Shown: in pieces, positions 20,258-28,475 of the stretch | Position numbering within the stretch: the first letter of the stretch is position 1 | Layout: each line of letters starts with the position of its first letter | Source: a virus | Direction: 5' to 3' (one strand) | Length of the DNA: 35,226 nt | Virus record (IMG/VR): IMGVR_UViG_3300033571_005376 | Location: 1 to 35,226 of that record | Position numbers and translations under genes: made by a program | Notes under the pieces: model-generated | Seen by the model: the letters and a program-made list of their open reading frames with translations, nothing else | Told to the model about the DNA's origin: nothing | Databases searched by the model: none

Positions 20258-20690
20258 CGTGGTTCATGTAATCCCTTTCGAGGCAAAACATTTTTACGAC
20301 ATCGACGTGCAGCCCGCGCAGGCTTACGTTCGTGAGTATGTCAGCCACGAACACATCGAGAGCCTGGAGAAGCTGAACTCGTACACCGCCGTCACCGATG
20401 ACGGTAAGCTGCTTATGTGTTTCGGCTTCGTTGAGATTTTCCCAACACGCGCGCTGATGTGGGGTTTTCTGAGCGCAACGTCGGGCGCACACATGACGGC
20501 GATGACGCGGATTGGAAAGTATTTGCTGGAACAGATCCCCCACCGCCGCGTGGAGATCGAGGTTGATTGCGAGTTCGAGCAGGGCCACCGCTGGGCGCGC
20601 ATCTTGGGGTTTGAACTTGAGATCATGCGCCTGAAGTGTTTTCGCCTCGATGGTGGCGACAGCGCCCTCTACTCAGTGGTGCGGCCATGA
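20250..20690 (+). CDS. T7 gp13-like / GNAT-fold internal protein (DUF2833)
   Basis: This 146-aa protein resembles the phage Gp13 family (DUF2833), which has an acyltransferase-like fold. IPFEAKHFYDIDVQPAQAYVREY opens it, AVTDDGKLLMCFGFVEIFPTRALMWGFLS is the central sheet, and IEVDCEFEQGHRWARILGFELEI is the final part, where GNAT proteins have strands 6 and 7. A clear acetyl-CoA-binding loop (Q/RxxGxG/A) is not evident, so enzymatic activity is uncertain. In T7, gp13 helps virion assembly. The gene overlaps the TTPB stop by eight bases. Confidence 0.85.
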   Translation: MVDVVHVIPFEAKHFYDIDVQPAQAYVREYVSHEHIESLEKLNSYTAVTDDGKLLMCFGFVEIFPTRALMWGFLSATSGAHMTAMTRIGKYLLEQIPHRRVEIEVDCEFEQGHRWARILGFELEIMRLKCFRLDGGDSALYSVVRP

Positions 20691-21193
20691 GTTTTCCCGA
20701 AGCACTTCTTGGAATGAAAGTAGTCGGCGGTCTTATGGGCGGCGAAAGCAAAGCCGCTGCGGCCAAATATAACGCCCGTGTTGCGGCGCAAAACGCAGAG
20801 ATTGCGCGCCAGCAAGGCGTTGCTGCGGTCGAAGCGCAGCAGAGACAGCTTGCTCGCTCAATGGGTTCCGCGATGGCATCCTATGGCGCTTCCGGCGTTC
20901 AGATGGATGTCGGATCTCCGGTTGATGTTTTGGTAGACGCGGCGCGCATGGGTGAACTCGACAAACTGACAACCCAGTACAACTACGAACTCAAAGCCCG
21001 TGGGTACGACGCGCAAAGCAGACAGGCTTTGCAAGAAGCAAAGTCCGCGCGAACGTCAGCTTTGTTTGATGCGTTTGGTGCTGTCGCTTCATTTGGCTAC
21101 GGCGAAGGGTGGTTTGGAAGCCAAAGCAGCGACGGCAGCAGCATAAATCAAGTTTTCGGCAGGAAAAACCCTGCGCCAACAAGAAACGATTAA
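20687..21193 (+). CDS. internal virion protein B-like (T7 gp14-like)
   Basis: This 168-aa protein starts at ATG 20687 (ATGA overlap with the gp13-like stop). It has an N-terminal hydrophobic segment (FPEALLGMKVVGGLMGG), a long helix AAAAKYNARVAAQNAEIARQ and VAAVEAQQRQLARSMGSAMA. After this comes ASYGASGVQMDVGSPVDVLVD, the shared core of podoviral gp14-type proteins, and a second helix to about 145. In T7, gp14 forms the outer-membrane pore used in DNA ejection. Size and gene order match. Confidence 0.88.
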   Translation: MSFPEALLGMKVVGGLMGGESKAAAAKYNARVAAQNAEIARQQGVAAVEAQQRQLARSMGSAMASYGASGVQMDVGSPVDVLVDAARMGELDKLTTQYNYELKARGYDAQSRQALQEAKSARTSALFDAFGAVASFGYGEGWFGSQSSDGSSINQVFGRKNPAPTRND

Positions 21194-21196
21194 CCC

Positions 21197-23821
21197 ATGC
21201 CCGTCATCCAAACATACGAACAGCAGGTTCTTCCGCAGGGCCAGTTCAACGCCCAGGCGACCCCCGAACAGATGGGCGCAGGCATTGGCCGCGCCATCTC
21301 GGATTTGGGGGATACGTTCACCAAGATCGACCAAGACAAGGGTGAAGTCTGGGCTTACAAAACGTCGGGCGAGGCTTACGTTGACCTGAAGAAAAAGTAC
21401 GACGAGGACGTAAATAAACTAGATCCGACCGACCCGGAGTTCAACGCGAAGGTCAACAACGCGACACAGAATTTCATGTCGCAGATCGACCAGACTGTCG
21501 CCAAGTACAAGGAGCAGGCTCCCAACACATACGGCGCTAACGCTTTTGAGCGTTATATGGTTGCGAACAAACGCTCTCTGGCTGAACAAGCGGTTGTGCG
21601 GCAGGCCAACCTGTCTGCTGATTTCCTGAAAGCGCAGGTTGATGACGCTAATTTGCTCGATATGTCACGCATAGCAGAAGACCCAAGCGACAGAAATTTT
21701 GAACTTGTGCGCGCAACAGGCGAGGAAGCGATCAAGAAGCTGAACCTTCCGCCGGAACTCAGATTGAAATGGATTGGCGAACGGAACCGTCAGCTTGCCC
21801 TGATTCAACTGGATACTACCGCGCGCAATCAGCCTGAGTATCTTTTGAAAAGCATCAACAGGGACGGCGGAAAAATCGTTGCCCCGAAAACCGTCACGCC
21901 TGAGTTTCAGAAGTCCGCTGAGAGCGCGGGCCTCAGTCAGGCAGAAGCGGCTTTTGCCTGGGCGGTGTATGGTCAGGAAAGTTCATACGGCAAAGCCAAC
22001 ACCGACAAACCAAACTACGCCGATGCGATTGGGCCGATGCAGGTCACACGCGAGACGTTCAATGGTTTGAAGGCGCAAGGGGCCATTCCCGCCAACGCGG
22101 ATTTCAACAACAAAGCCGACACGATGAACGCAGGCTTGGTGCTCATCAAGCAGTTGTCGCAAAAGTACAATGGCAACATGGACCAGATCGCGGCGGCGTA
22201 TTACAGCGGTCCCAAGGCGGTCAACGCTGACGGCTCGATCAATACGCACTACCGCGACCTGAAAAACGACAAGGCCCCGACCGTCGGCGAGTATGTCCGC
22301 GATGTCCGCGCCCGCATGGGCATGGGAGGGCCGCGCAACATCCTGCCCCAAGTCCAGATGTTGCCTGATGAAGCCATCGCCGCCGCAAGCCCTCAGATTG
22401 CTGGCGCGAAATACCTGACACCGATGGACATCAACACTGGAGCGCGGACAGCAGAAGGCCGACTGAGCCAGAAACTTAGCCTTGAACAGGCGGAATTGAG
22501 CGACACGGTAAAGGACGTTCTGTCCGTTCTCGGCGACGGCAAAGAGTTTCCCAACATCAACGACGGCAGGTTCTCTCAGGCGAATCTTGTTCGTGTTTTT
22601 GGCCCCAACAAGGGAAAAGAAACATACGACGCAATCGAGAAATTCAAGAGCGTGTCCCCACTGATAGCGTCCATGTCGAAGATGCCCAACAACCAGGTTG
22701 AGCAGATGCTCGCGCAATACGAGCCGAAAGAAGGGCCGGGGTACGCAGCAAACCGCGAGTTCTACATGAGCCTGCGGGACAGCGTTGAAAAAATGAAAGA
22801 CGCCCGCAAAGAAGACTACATGGGTTGGGCGTTGGGCCAGGAAGGCATGAACGTCAAACCGATTGAGTTTGGCGGCGAAAAACTGCGCGAGACGCTAGTC
22901 GCGCGCATCCCTGCGGCGATCATGGCGCGACAAGCGCATGGCATTAAGGCCCCGATGCTCTCGAAAGACGAAGCAAACGGTCTGGCCGACATCATCAGCC
23001 GCCAGACCGCAGCCGACGCGGTTGGCACGATCAAGGAAATCCGCAAAGCGTTGCGCGACAAGGACGATCTGTACACCGGGTTGATGAGCCAACTTGCCCC
23101 GAAGATACCGAATTTTTCCGTTGCGGGGATGATAGCGATCAAACAGGGCGAAGTTGACACCGGCAGCGGCGTATTGTCAGCGGAAGCGGTGGCCGAAAAG
23201 ATTGTGGCTGGCAGCTTCATACTTCGCGGAAACAGCGCCGACCCAAGCGGCAAAGCGCCATCGCCCGTCAAAATCAACGCAGAAAAGATCGCGGATGCGT
23301 TCTACTCCAAAATGGACAAAAACTCTTTTCACCCAAATGCTGAGATAGCCGGGAGAATGGCCTCCGTAACTTTGGGCGCGGTTCAGAGTTTTGTTGCCGC
23401 GAGGATCATGGAAGACGGCGGCAAGGAACGCGAAAACTATTCGGGCTATGTAGACGAGGCGATCAAAGCCGTTACCGGCGGAACTGTCCGTATGAACTGG
23501 CTTGGCAACAGGAACACAGTGTTCCTGCCGTGGGGCATGTCGCAAAACACATTCCTTGAGCGGTTCCCTGTGGCGTTCAAGGACGCGATTGCCAAAACAC
23601 CCTTGCCAGACAACATGAAAGACCTCGCCGTCAACCCGGCCAATTTTTCTTATGCCAACACGGGCCGCGACGGCGAGTATATTCTTGTCGATCCAAAGAC
23701 CCGCAGGGTCGTGGTAAGCCCCAAGACTGGAACCACCATCTCTGTGAGAGTGAGCCACTCGAACAAATTGCCTGACTACTTCAGCAAACTCGGTTTGCCG
23801 GGGACCGTCAATGGGCGTTGA
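21197..23821 (+). CDS. internal virion / ejection protein with lytic transglycosylase domain
   Basis: This is an 874-aa ejection protein. The N-terminal 230 residues are mostly helical and acidic. A lytic transglycosylase (SLT) domain follows: GQESSYG with the catalytic Glu near residue 260, IGPMQVTRETF near 278, AAYYSGP near 333. The remaining 500 residues are helical with no named domain. In T7 this activity sits at the N-terminus of gp16; here it is placed in the protein corresponding to gp15/16, as in BPP-1-like phages. It would cut murein during genome entry. It overlaps the next gene by 11 bases. Confidence 0.9.
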   Translation: MPVIQTYEQQVLPQGQFNAQATPEQMGAGIGRAISDLGDTFTKIDQDKGEVWAYKTSGEAYVDLKKKYDEDVNKLDPTDPEFNAKVNNATQNFMSQIDQTVAKYKEQAPNTYGANAFERYMVANKRSLAEQAVVRQANLSADFLKAQVDDANLLDMSRIAEDPSDRNFELVRATGEEAIKKLNLPPELRLKWIGERNRQLALIQLDTTARNQPEYLLKSINRDGGKIVAPKTVTPEFQKSAESAGLSQAEAAFAWAVYGQESSYGKANTDKPNYADAIGPMQVTRETFNGLKAQGAIPANADFNNKADTMNAGLVLIKQLSQKYNGNMDQIAAAYYSGPKAVNADGSINTHYRDLKNDKAPTVGEYVRDVRARMGMGGPRNILPQVQMLPDEAIAAASPQIAGAKYLTPMDINTGARTAEGRLSQKLSLEQAELSDTVKDVLSVLGDGKEFPNINDGRFSQANLVRVFGPNKGKETYDAIEKFKSVSPLIASMSKMPNNQVEQMLAQYEPKEGPGYAANREFYMSLRDSVEKMKDARKEDYMGWALGQEGMNVKPIEFGGEKLRETLVARIPAAIMARQAHGIKAPMLSKDEANGLADIISRQTAADAVGTIKEIRKALRDKDDLYTGLMSQLAPKIPNFSVAGMIAIKQGEVDTGSGVLSAEAVAEKIVAGSFILRGNSADPSGKAPSPVKINAEKIADAFYSKMDKNSFHPNAEIAGRMASVTLGAVQSFVAARIMEDGGKERENYSGYVDEAIKAVTGGTVRMNWLGNRNTVFLPWGMSQNTFLERFPVAFKDAIAKTPLPDNMKDLAVNPANFSYANTGRDGEYILVDPKTRRVVVSPKTGTTISVRVSHSNKLPDYFSKLGLPGTVNGR

Positions 23822-25193
23822 TCTTCTCTCCGATGATCTCGATTACCTGATCTCGCGGGCCGGGACTAACAACCCCGCCACAAGCGTGTCACCTGACAGC
23901 ACGTTCAACAACATCTTTGGCGCTCCTGTGCAAGGCGCGGTTGGCGGCTTGGCCGACGCGGCGGATATGGCGTTGAACGCGATGGATATAAGCCGCGCGT
24001 ATCTTGATGTCATGCCTGGAGGGATGTCGCTGTCTCCGCTTTCGGCGTTCTCCCGTGGCTACGGGATGTTCACCGACACCTACGAAAAGAACAGCGGCCA
24101 GAACCTGCGGGAACAAATAAAAAGCATCAAGGAGTGGGCCAAAATCGATCCGCGCACAACGGGATCGACGGCTGCGATTTTTGGTCAAGTCGTGCGTGGG
24201 GCGTCACTTTTCGGTGTTGGCACGTTGGCTGGCGGTCCTCTCGCTGGTGCCAGCCTCTTAGGCACGACAGAAGGATACACGACTTACAACGACATGCGTG
24301 ACCAGGGCGTTGACCCCAACACGTCGCTTGGTCTTGGGGCGCTCGTTGGCGTCACGTCAGGTGCTGGCGCGCTTCTCCCCGTTTCAATTGGGGCGAAGTC
24401 GCTGACCGGAATGATGGCGTCCGGTGCCGCCATCAACGCTACCGCAGGTATCGTGCAACGCGGGTGGATGAGTACGATCCTTGAAGCCAACGGCTACAAG
24501 GACATGGCTGATCGGTACAAGATGCTAGATGCCGAAGCCCTCGCCGCAGACATGATCCTGGGCGCGGCTTTCGGCGGCATTGCCCGGTGGTCCGAAGGAC
24601 GCAGAGCGCCCGACCTCCCAACGAAAGAAGAAATCGAAGCCGCTCTGGAGATCGAGCGCCAGGCCATGAAAGAGCGCGGCACGTTTGGTCTGCCTATCAA
24701 CGAAGAGGCGCGTGCGCTTGACGCTGAAATAAGCGACAGTGTGGTTGACGCCCTTCTGTCAGGCCGCGATGTCGAGATCGACGGAAATGCCGTCAGGTTC
24801 CTTTCTGAGAACACGGTCGTTGACCCCGTGATGGCGGACTTCCAGAAAGCGCGCCTGGATGTTGTCAGGGAAGAACTCGGCGATCTGGCTGACGTTCCTG
24901 ATCTGAGCAACATGAAGGAGCCGGAAGTTGCGCCGCGCCCCGAAACAGACGCAGCGCCAGAAACGCCGAAGCCGCCAGAACAGCAGGACGCTTTCTCGGA
25001 CATCGACCCAACCATAGTCGAACAGATCAACCGCTTGTCCGAAGATCCTGAATTGGAAGTGGAGTTGTATGACGGAACGGTCGTAAAGGCTGGCGAACTG
25101 AAACAGAAGATCTCCGAAAGCCTCGCCGCCACCAAGAAAGACTTGGACCTGATTGATACAGCCGCCGCCTGTATGCTGGGGACAGAAACGTGA
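23811..25193 (+). CDS. internal virion / ejection protein, Gly/Ala-rich
   Basis: This 460-aa protein has Gly/Ala-rich hydrophobic stretches between about 118 and 210 (GQVVRGASLFGVGTLAGG; LGLGALVGVTSGAGALLP; GMMASGAAINATAGIV). These could insert in the host membrane during ejection. The middle part is helical and acidic, a proline-rich linker (about 365-395) follows, and the end (DPTIVEQINRLSEDPELEVELYDG, then ASKKD-like helix) resembles the domain found in large polyvalent phage proteins. It overlaps both neighbours, by 11 and 4 bases. Assigned to the ejection apparatus from position and composition; its exact T7 counterpart is unclear. Confidence 0.75.
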   Translation: MGVDLLSDDLDYLISRAGTNNPATSVSPDSTFNNIFGAPVQGAVGGLADAADMALNAMDISRAYLDVMPGGMSLSPLSAFSRGYGMFTDTYEKNSGQNLREQIKSIKEWAKIDPRTTGSTAAIFGQVVRGASLFGVGTLAGGPLAGASLLGTTEGYTTYNDMRDQGVDPNTSLGLGALVGVTSGAGALLPVSIGAKSLTGMMASGAAINATAGIVQRGWMSTILEANGYKDMADRYKMLDAEALAADMILGAAFGGIARWSEGRRAPDLPTKEEIEAALEIERQAMKERGTFGLPINEEARALDAEISDSVVDALLSGRDVEIDGNAVRFLSENTVVDPVMADFQKARLDVVREELGDLADVPDLSNMKEPEVAPRPETDAAPETPKPPEQQDAFSDIDPTIVEQINRLSEDPELEVELYDGTVVKAGELKQKISESLAATKKDLDLIDTAAACMLGTET

Positions 25194-28100
25194 AAGACAA
25201 ATGTAAAGCCGAACTCATCAAGCGCGCTGGCCGCAATCTCAGCAAGGCTGAGATCGACGGCATCGAGGAACGTATGCGCGCAGCGATGCGCGAACTGATG
25301 AAGAAAGACCCGGCAAAGACGATGGCGATGTCGCTCGACCAGCGTCTGGCCGAAGCCACCAAACTTGCCAAGGATTGGATGATGAAGGACGTTGTGCGCG
25401 CGCACGAACAGTCCCTTCAGGAAGCCAGTCGACTGGATGCTTTGCTGCGCACCATCCGTTCGCAGGCCCCTGGCCTGAAAGACGGCCAGACCCAAGTCCT
25501 CAAACTCATGATCCGCAGCACCGAAGTGCGGATGGAGGCGCTCAAGAAGAATTTCTATACGCTTGGAACCGGGCTGACTTCCGCCGACCAAGGAAAATAC
25601 CTTGGCTTGGTGTCAGATCCGAAAGCGACGTTCGAGATTGTAAAGGCAATCTGGGGCGACACCAACGTGTCGCCTGAAGCAAAGACGTTTGCCGACAACA
25701 TCAACAAGATGCTGGATTTTATTGCCGACACTTTCCAGCGCCACGGTCTCTCGTTGAACAAACTCGAAGACTACCGAACGCCGCAGCCTCTGGAGCCGTC
25801 CAAGCTGGCAGGCGTGAAAGATCAATTTGTCGATGACATGGTAACGTGGGTTGACCGTCAAAAGTACATCAACTCAGACGGCACCCTGATGAACGACACG
25901 CAGATAAAGAAGTTCCTCGGCGAAGTATATGAGACGATCCTCACAGACGGCGCGAACAAGCGCGCCGATGGCGAGGCTTCTGGCGGCTCGATGATTGTCG
26001 GCGGCAACAAGAACAAGCCGCGTCGTGTATTCTACAAAAACGCAGAATCCTGGAACTCGGCCATGCAGAAATATGGCCGCACAAATAATCTGTATGAACT
26101 CCTTGCGTCTCACGTTCACGGCATGTCGAAGGACATCGCTATGGCTCAGACGTTTGGCCGGAACGCGGAAAAGAATTTCCGCAAGGCGCTTGCCGTAGCC
26201 GCTAAAAACGATCTAACGACAGCCAAAAGCACCAAGGAACATGAGCGCATTTCTGCGCTTTCCAAGAACGTGAACCATCTGTTTGACGCCTACACCAAGC
26301 CCGACCCACTCATAAATCCCCGGTTGGCTAAGTGGAGCAGCAATGTTCGCGCCTGGTTATCGTCCTCCCTGCTCGGCAACAGTTGGACCGCAGCAATGGG
26401 CGATGTCGGCATCATGGACTATTACGCGCGGATCTATAACCTTCCCGCGATCAAGGAGTTTGCCAAGAACGTCAAGAACATGATTCCTGACGCCGAACGC
26501 GCGGACTTTCTTCAGAAGCTGGGCCTCTGGAACGAAGGTTTCATGCAGGCAAACCAGCGCGTGGCAGAAGAAAACTACTCATCCAACATGGGCCACTTCC
26601 TGCACAGCGCGACCAACAAGCTGATGATGCAGAACGCTTGGGATCGCGGCATGGTCACAGGTTTTGGGATGGTGCTTCAGAACACGATGGGCAGACTGAC
26701 CCGAAAATTCGCCTCCCTGGCGGATGTCGGCGAAGAAGGCAAAATCCTGCAAAAACTCGGCGTCACGGACGAAATGTATCAAGTCTGGCGTCTGGCGGAT
26801 CTTGTCGAGGGATATGGCGCGGACAGCCTGCTTTCCCCGCGCGCGATTTACGACATCGCGGATGAAAAACTCGCGCCGTTGGTTGAGGCGCGCGTGAAAG
26901 CGCGCAGCGAAACTCTGAAGGCTGAGATCGACCGGCGCAACGACCAGACCGCCAAAGAAAAAGAGTGGTACACAAAGGCGCGGGACAAGTTCGACGAGGC
27001 TCGGACACGCGCCAACCGGATGCTGCGTGAGTTCGATGACCGCCGCCAGAAGTACGTCGGTGAAGCCAAAGAGATGGCCGAAGCGAACGCCGAACTCCTG
27101 CGCGCCAAGCTGGAGCGCGCGGAGGTCGAGCATGACATCGCCGGATACCTGAAGACGGAGACGGCCCAGGACCGCATCCAGCGGTTCCTTGAGCGCGTCG
27201 AGGACGGCGAGAACGTCGAGCGCCAGTTGGTCAAGGAGCGCGATTACCCCGACCGACTGCCCGACGCGGTGGTCGAGCGTTACCAGAAGACGCCATCCAT
27301 CGGAGAGCGCGCGGCCAAGGGGGTTGAAGACTATGGCCGCAGCATCAACCGCACGGCTGAGAACCTGGGCGCGCGCAGGGCGAGGACCGAAGCGCGCATC
27401 AAGGCGGCTGAGAAGCGCATCGAAGAGATGAGCAAGAAGTACGACGCGGAAGTCCAGCGCAAGGCCAACGCGGTGGACAAGCGTTTCGCCGCCGCCCTGA
27501 AAGACCTTCAGGAGATGGGCGAGCGTTACAAGGAACGCGCCGTAAAACGCAAGGAATACGCCGACGCCTTCCAGGCCAAGGTTGGCAAGGTGTTAAGCGA
27601 AGAACTGTTGAAGGCAAAGGACGAAGCTGCCGTCAAGCTGCTTGAGGTCGTGCATCATCACACGCGAAGGGCGCTCCGTGGTTCGTCTGCGGCCAACACA
27701 GAAGACCGGGTGGCGCTTGGTCTGACCAAGTTTGAGGCAGGCACGCTCCTCGGCGAGGCGTGGCGGTTCGCGCTCCAATTCAAGAGCGTACCCATCGGCG
27801 TGTTCAGAACTCAAATGGAGGTTCTGGGCGAAATGGACGTGCATTGGACGACAAAGGCTGCGTATTTCGCCCGGTTTGCCGCGTCGGCCACGCTGCCCGC
27901 CGCGCTGGGCTTGCAGATCCGCGCGCTCTTGACCGGCCAAGACCCGAACGACATGGACTTTACCACCGAAGAGGGCCGGAAGTTCTGGATTAGGGCTGCT
28001 TTAAGTGGCGGCGGTCTTGGCATTTACGGCGACCTTATAACGGCGGGTCAAACCCCATACGGGCGCGACACCGTTTCCGTCATCGCCGGTCCCGGCATCG

Positions 28101-28420
28101 GCCTTGGCATCGATGCCGTTAAGAGCGTTCTTGGGCAGAAATCGTTTATCGCCGATCTCGCTGACGGCGAAACCGACCGTAACTACGGCCTCGAAGCCTT
28201 GCAGTTTACCCGTCGTAACTTCGTGCCTTTTGCCAACATTTGGTACGTTAAGGGCGCATTTAACCGAATGGTTTACGACCAGATGCAGGAAATGCTTGAG
28301 CCAGGGACCGTGGACAAGCACATCCAGCGGATGGAGCGAAACGGCGCTTCTTACTTCTGGCAACCCGGTCAGTTGTTACCAGACCGCGCCCCGGATTTAA
28401 CCAAAGCCTACGAGGAGTGA
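25190..28420 (+). CDS. large internal virion / ejection protein with coiled coils
   Basis: This 1076-aa protein is the largest in the window. The N-terminal half is helical with no named domain. Residues about 565-655 and 725-800 are long charged coiled-coil stretches (for example KEKEWYTKARDKFDEARTRA and TEARIKAAEKRIEEMSKKYD). The C-terminal 180 residues have hydrophobic segments (ARFAASATLPAALGLQIRAL; GGGLGIYGDLITAGQ) suited to membrane insertion, a pattern recalled from other podoviral ejection proteins. T7 gp16 has about 1318 residues and a similar role; here the transglycosylase is in another protein. ATG 25190 overlaps the preceding stop. Codon use is as in its neighbours. Confidence 0.82.
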   Translation: MKDKCKAELIKRAGRNLSKAEIDGIEERMRAAMRELMKKDPAKTMAMSLDQRLAEATKLAKDWMMKDVVRAHEQSLQEASRLDALLRTIRSQAPGLKDGQTQVLKLMIRSTEVRMEALKKNFYTLGTGLTSADQGKYLGLVSDPKATFEIVKAIWGDTNVSPEAKTFADNINKMLDFIADTFQRHGLSLNKLEDYRTPQPLEPSKLAGVKDQFVDDMVTWVDRQKYINSDGTLMNDTQIKKFLGEVYETILTDGANKRADGEASGGSMIVGGNKNKPRRVFYKNAESWNSAMQKYGRTNNLYELLASHVHGMSKDIAMAQTFGRNAEKNFRKALAVAAKNDLTTAKSTKEHERISALSKNVNHLFDAYTKPDPLINPRLAKWSSNVRAWLSSSLLGNSWTAAMGDVGIMDYYARIYNLPAIKEFAKNVKNMIPDAERADFLQKLGLWNEGFMQANQRVAEENYSSNMGHFLHSATNKLMMQNAWDRGMVTGFGMVLQNTMGRLTRKFASLADVGEEGKILQKLGVTDEMYQVWRLADLVEGYGADSLLSPRAIYDIADEKLAPLVEARVKARSETLKAEIDRRNDQTAKEKEWYTKARDKFDEARTRANRMLREFDDRRQKYVGEAKEMAEANAELLRAKLERAEVEHDIAGYLKTETAQDRIQRFLERVEDGENVERQLVKERDYPDRLPDAVVERYQKTPSIGERAAKGVEDYGRSINRTAENLGARRARTEARIKAAEKRIEEMSKKYDAEVQRKANAVDKRFAAALKDLQEMGERYKERAVKRKEYADAFQAKVGKVLSEELLKAKDEAAVKLLEVVHHHTRRALRGSSAANTEDRVALGLTKFEAGTLLGEAWRFALQFKSVPIGVFRTQMEVLGEMDVHWTTKAAYFARFAASATLPAALGLQIRALLTGQDPNDMDFTTEEGRKFWIRAALSGGGLGIYGDLITAGQTPYGRDTVSVIAGPGIGLGIDAVKSVLGQKSFIADLADGETDRNYGLEALQFTRRNFVPFANIWYVKGAFNRMVYDQMQEMLEPGTVDKHIQRMERNGASYFWQPGQLLPDRAPDLTKAYEE

Positions 28421-28475
28421 CTTCCCGCCGTCGCGGGTGTTGTGATAAAAACAATCCAAACAGGAGACGCCTACA

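Noticed and set aside
24494-25591. 365-codon minus-strand open frame
   Set aside because: Antisense to two overlapping ejection-protein genes; Ser/Arg-rich low-complexity protein with no motif.
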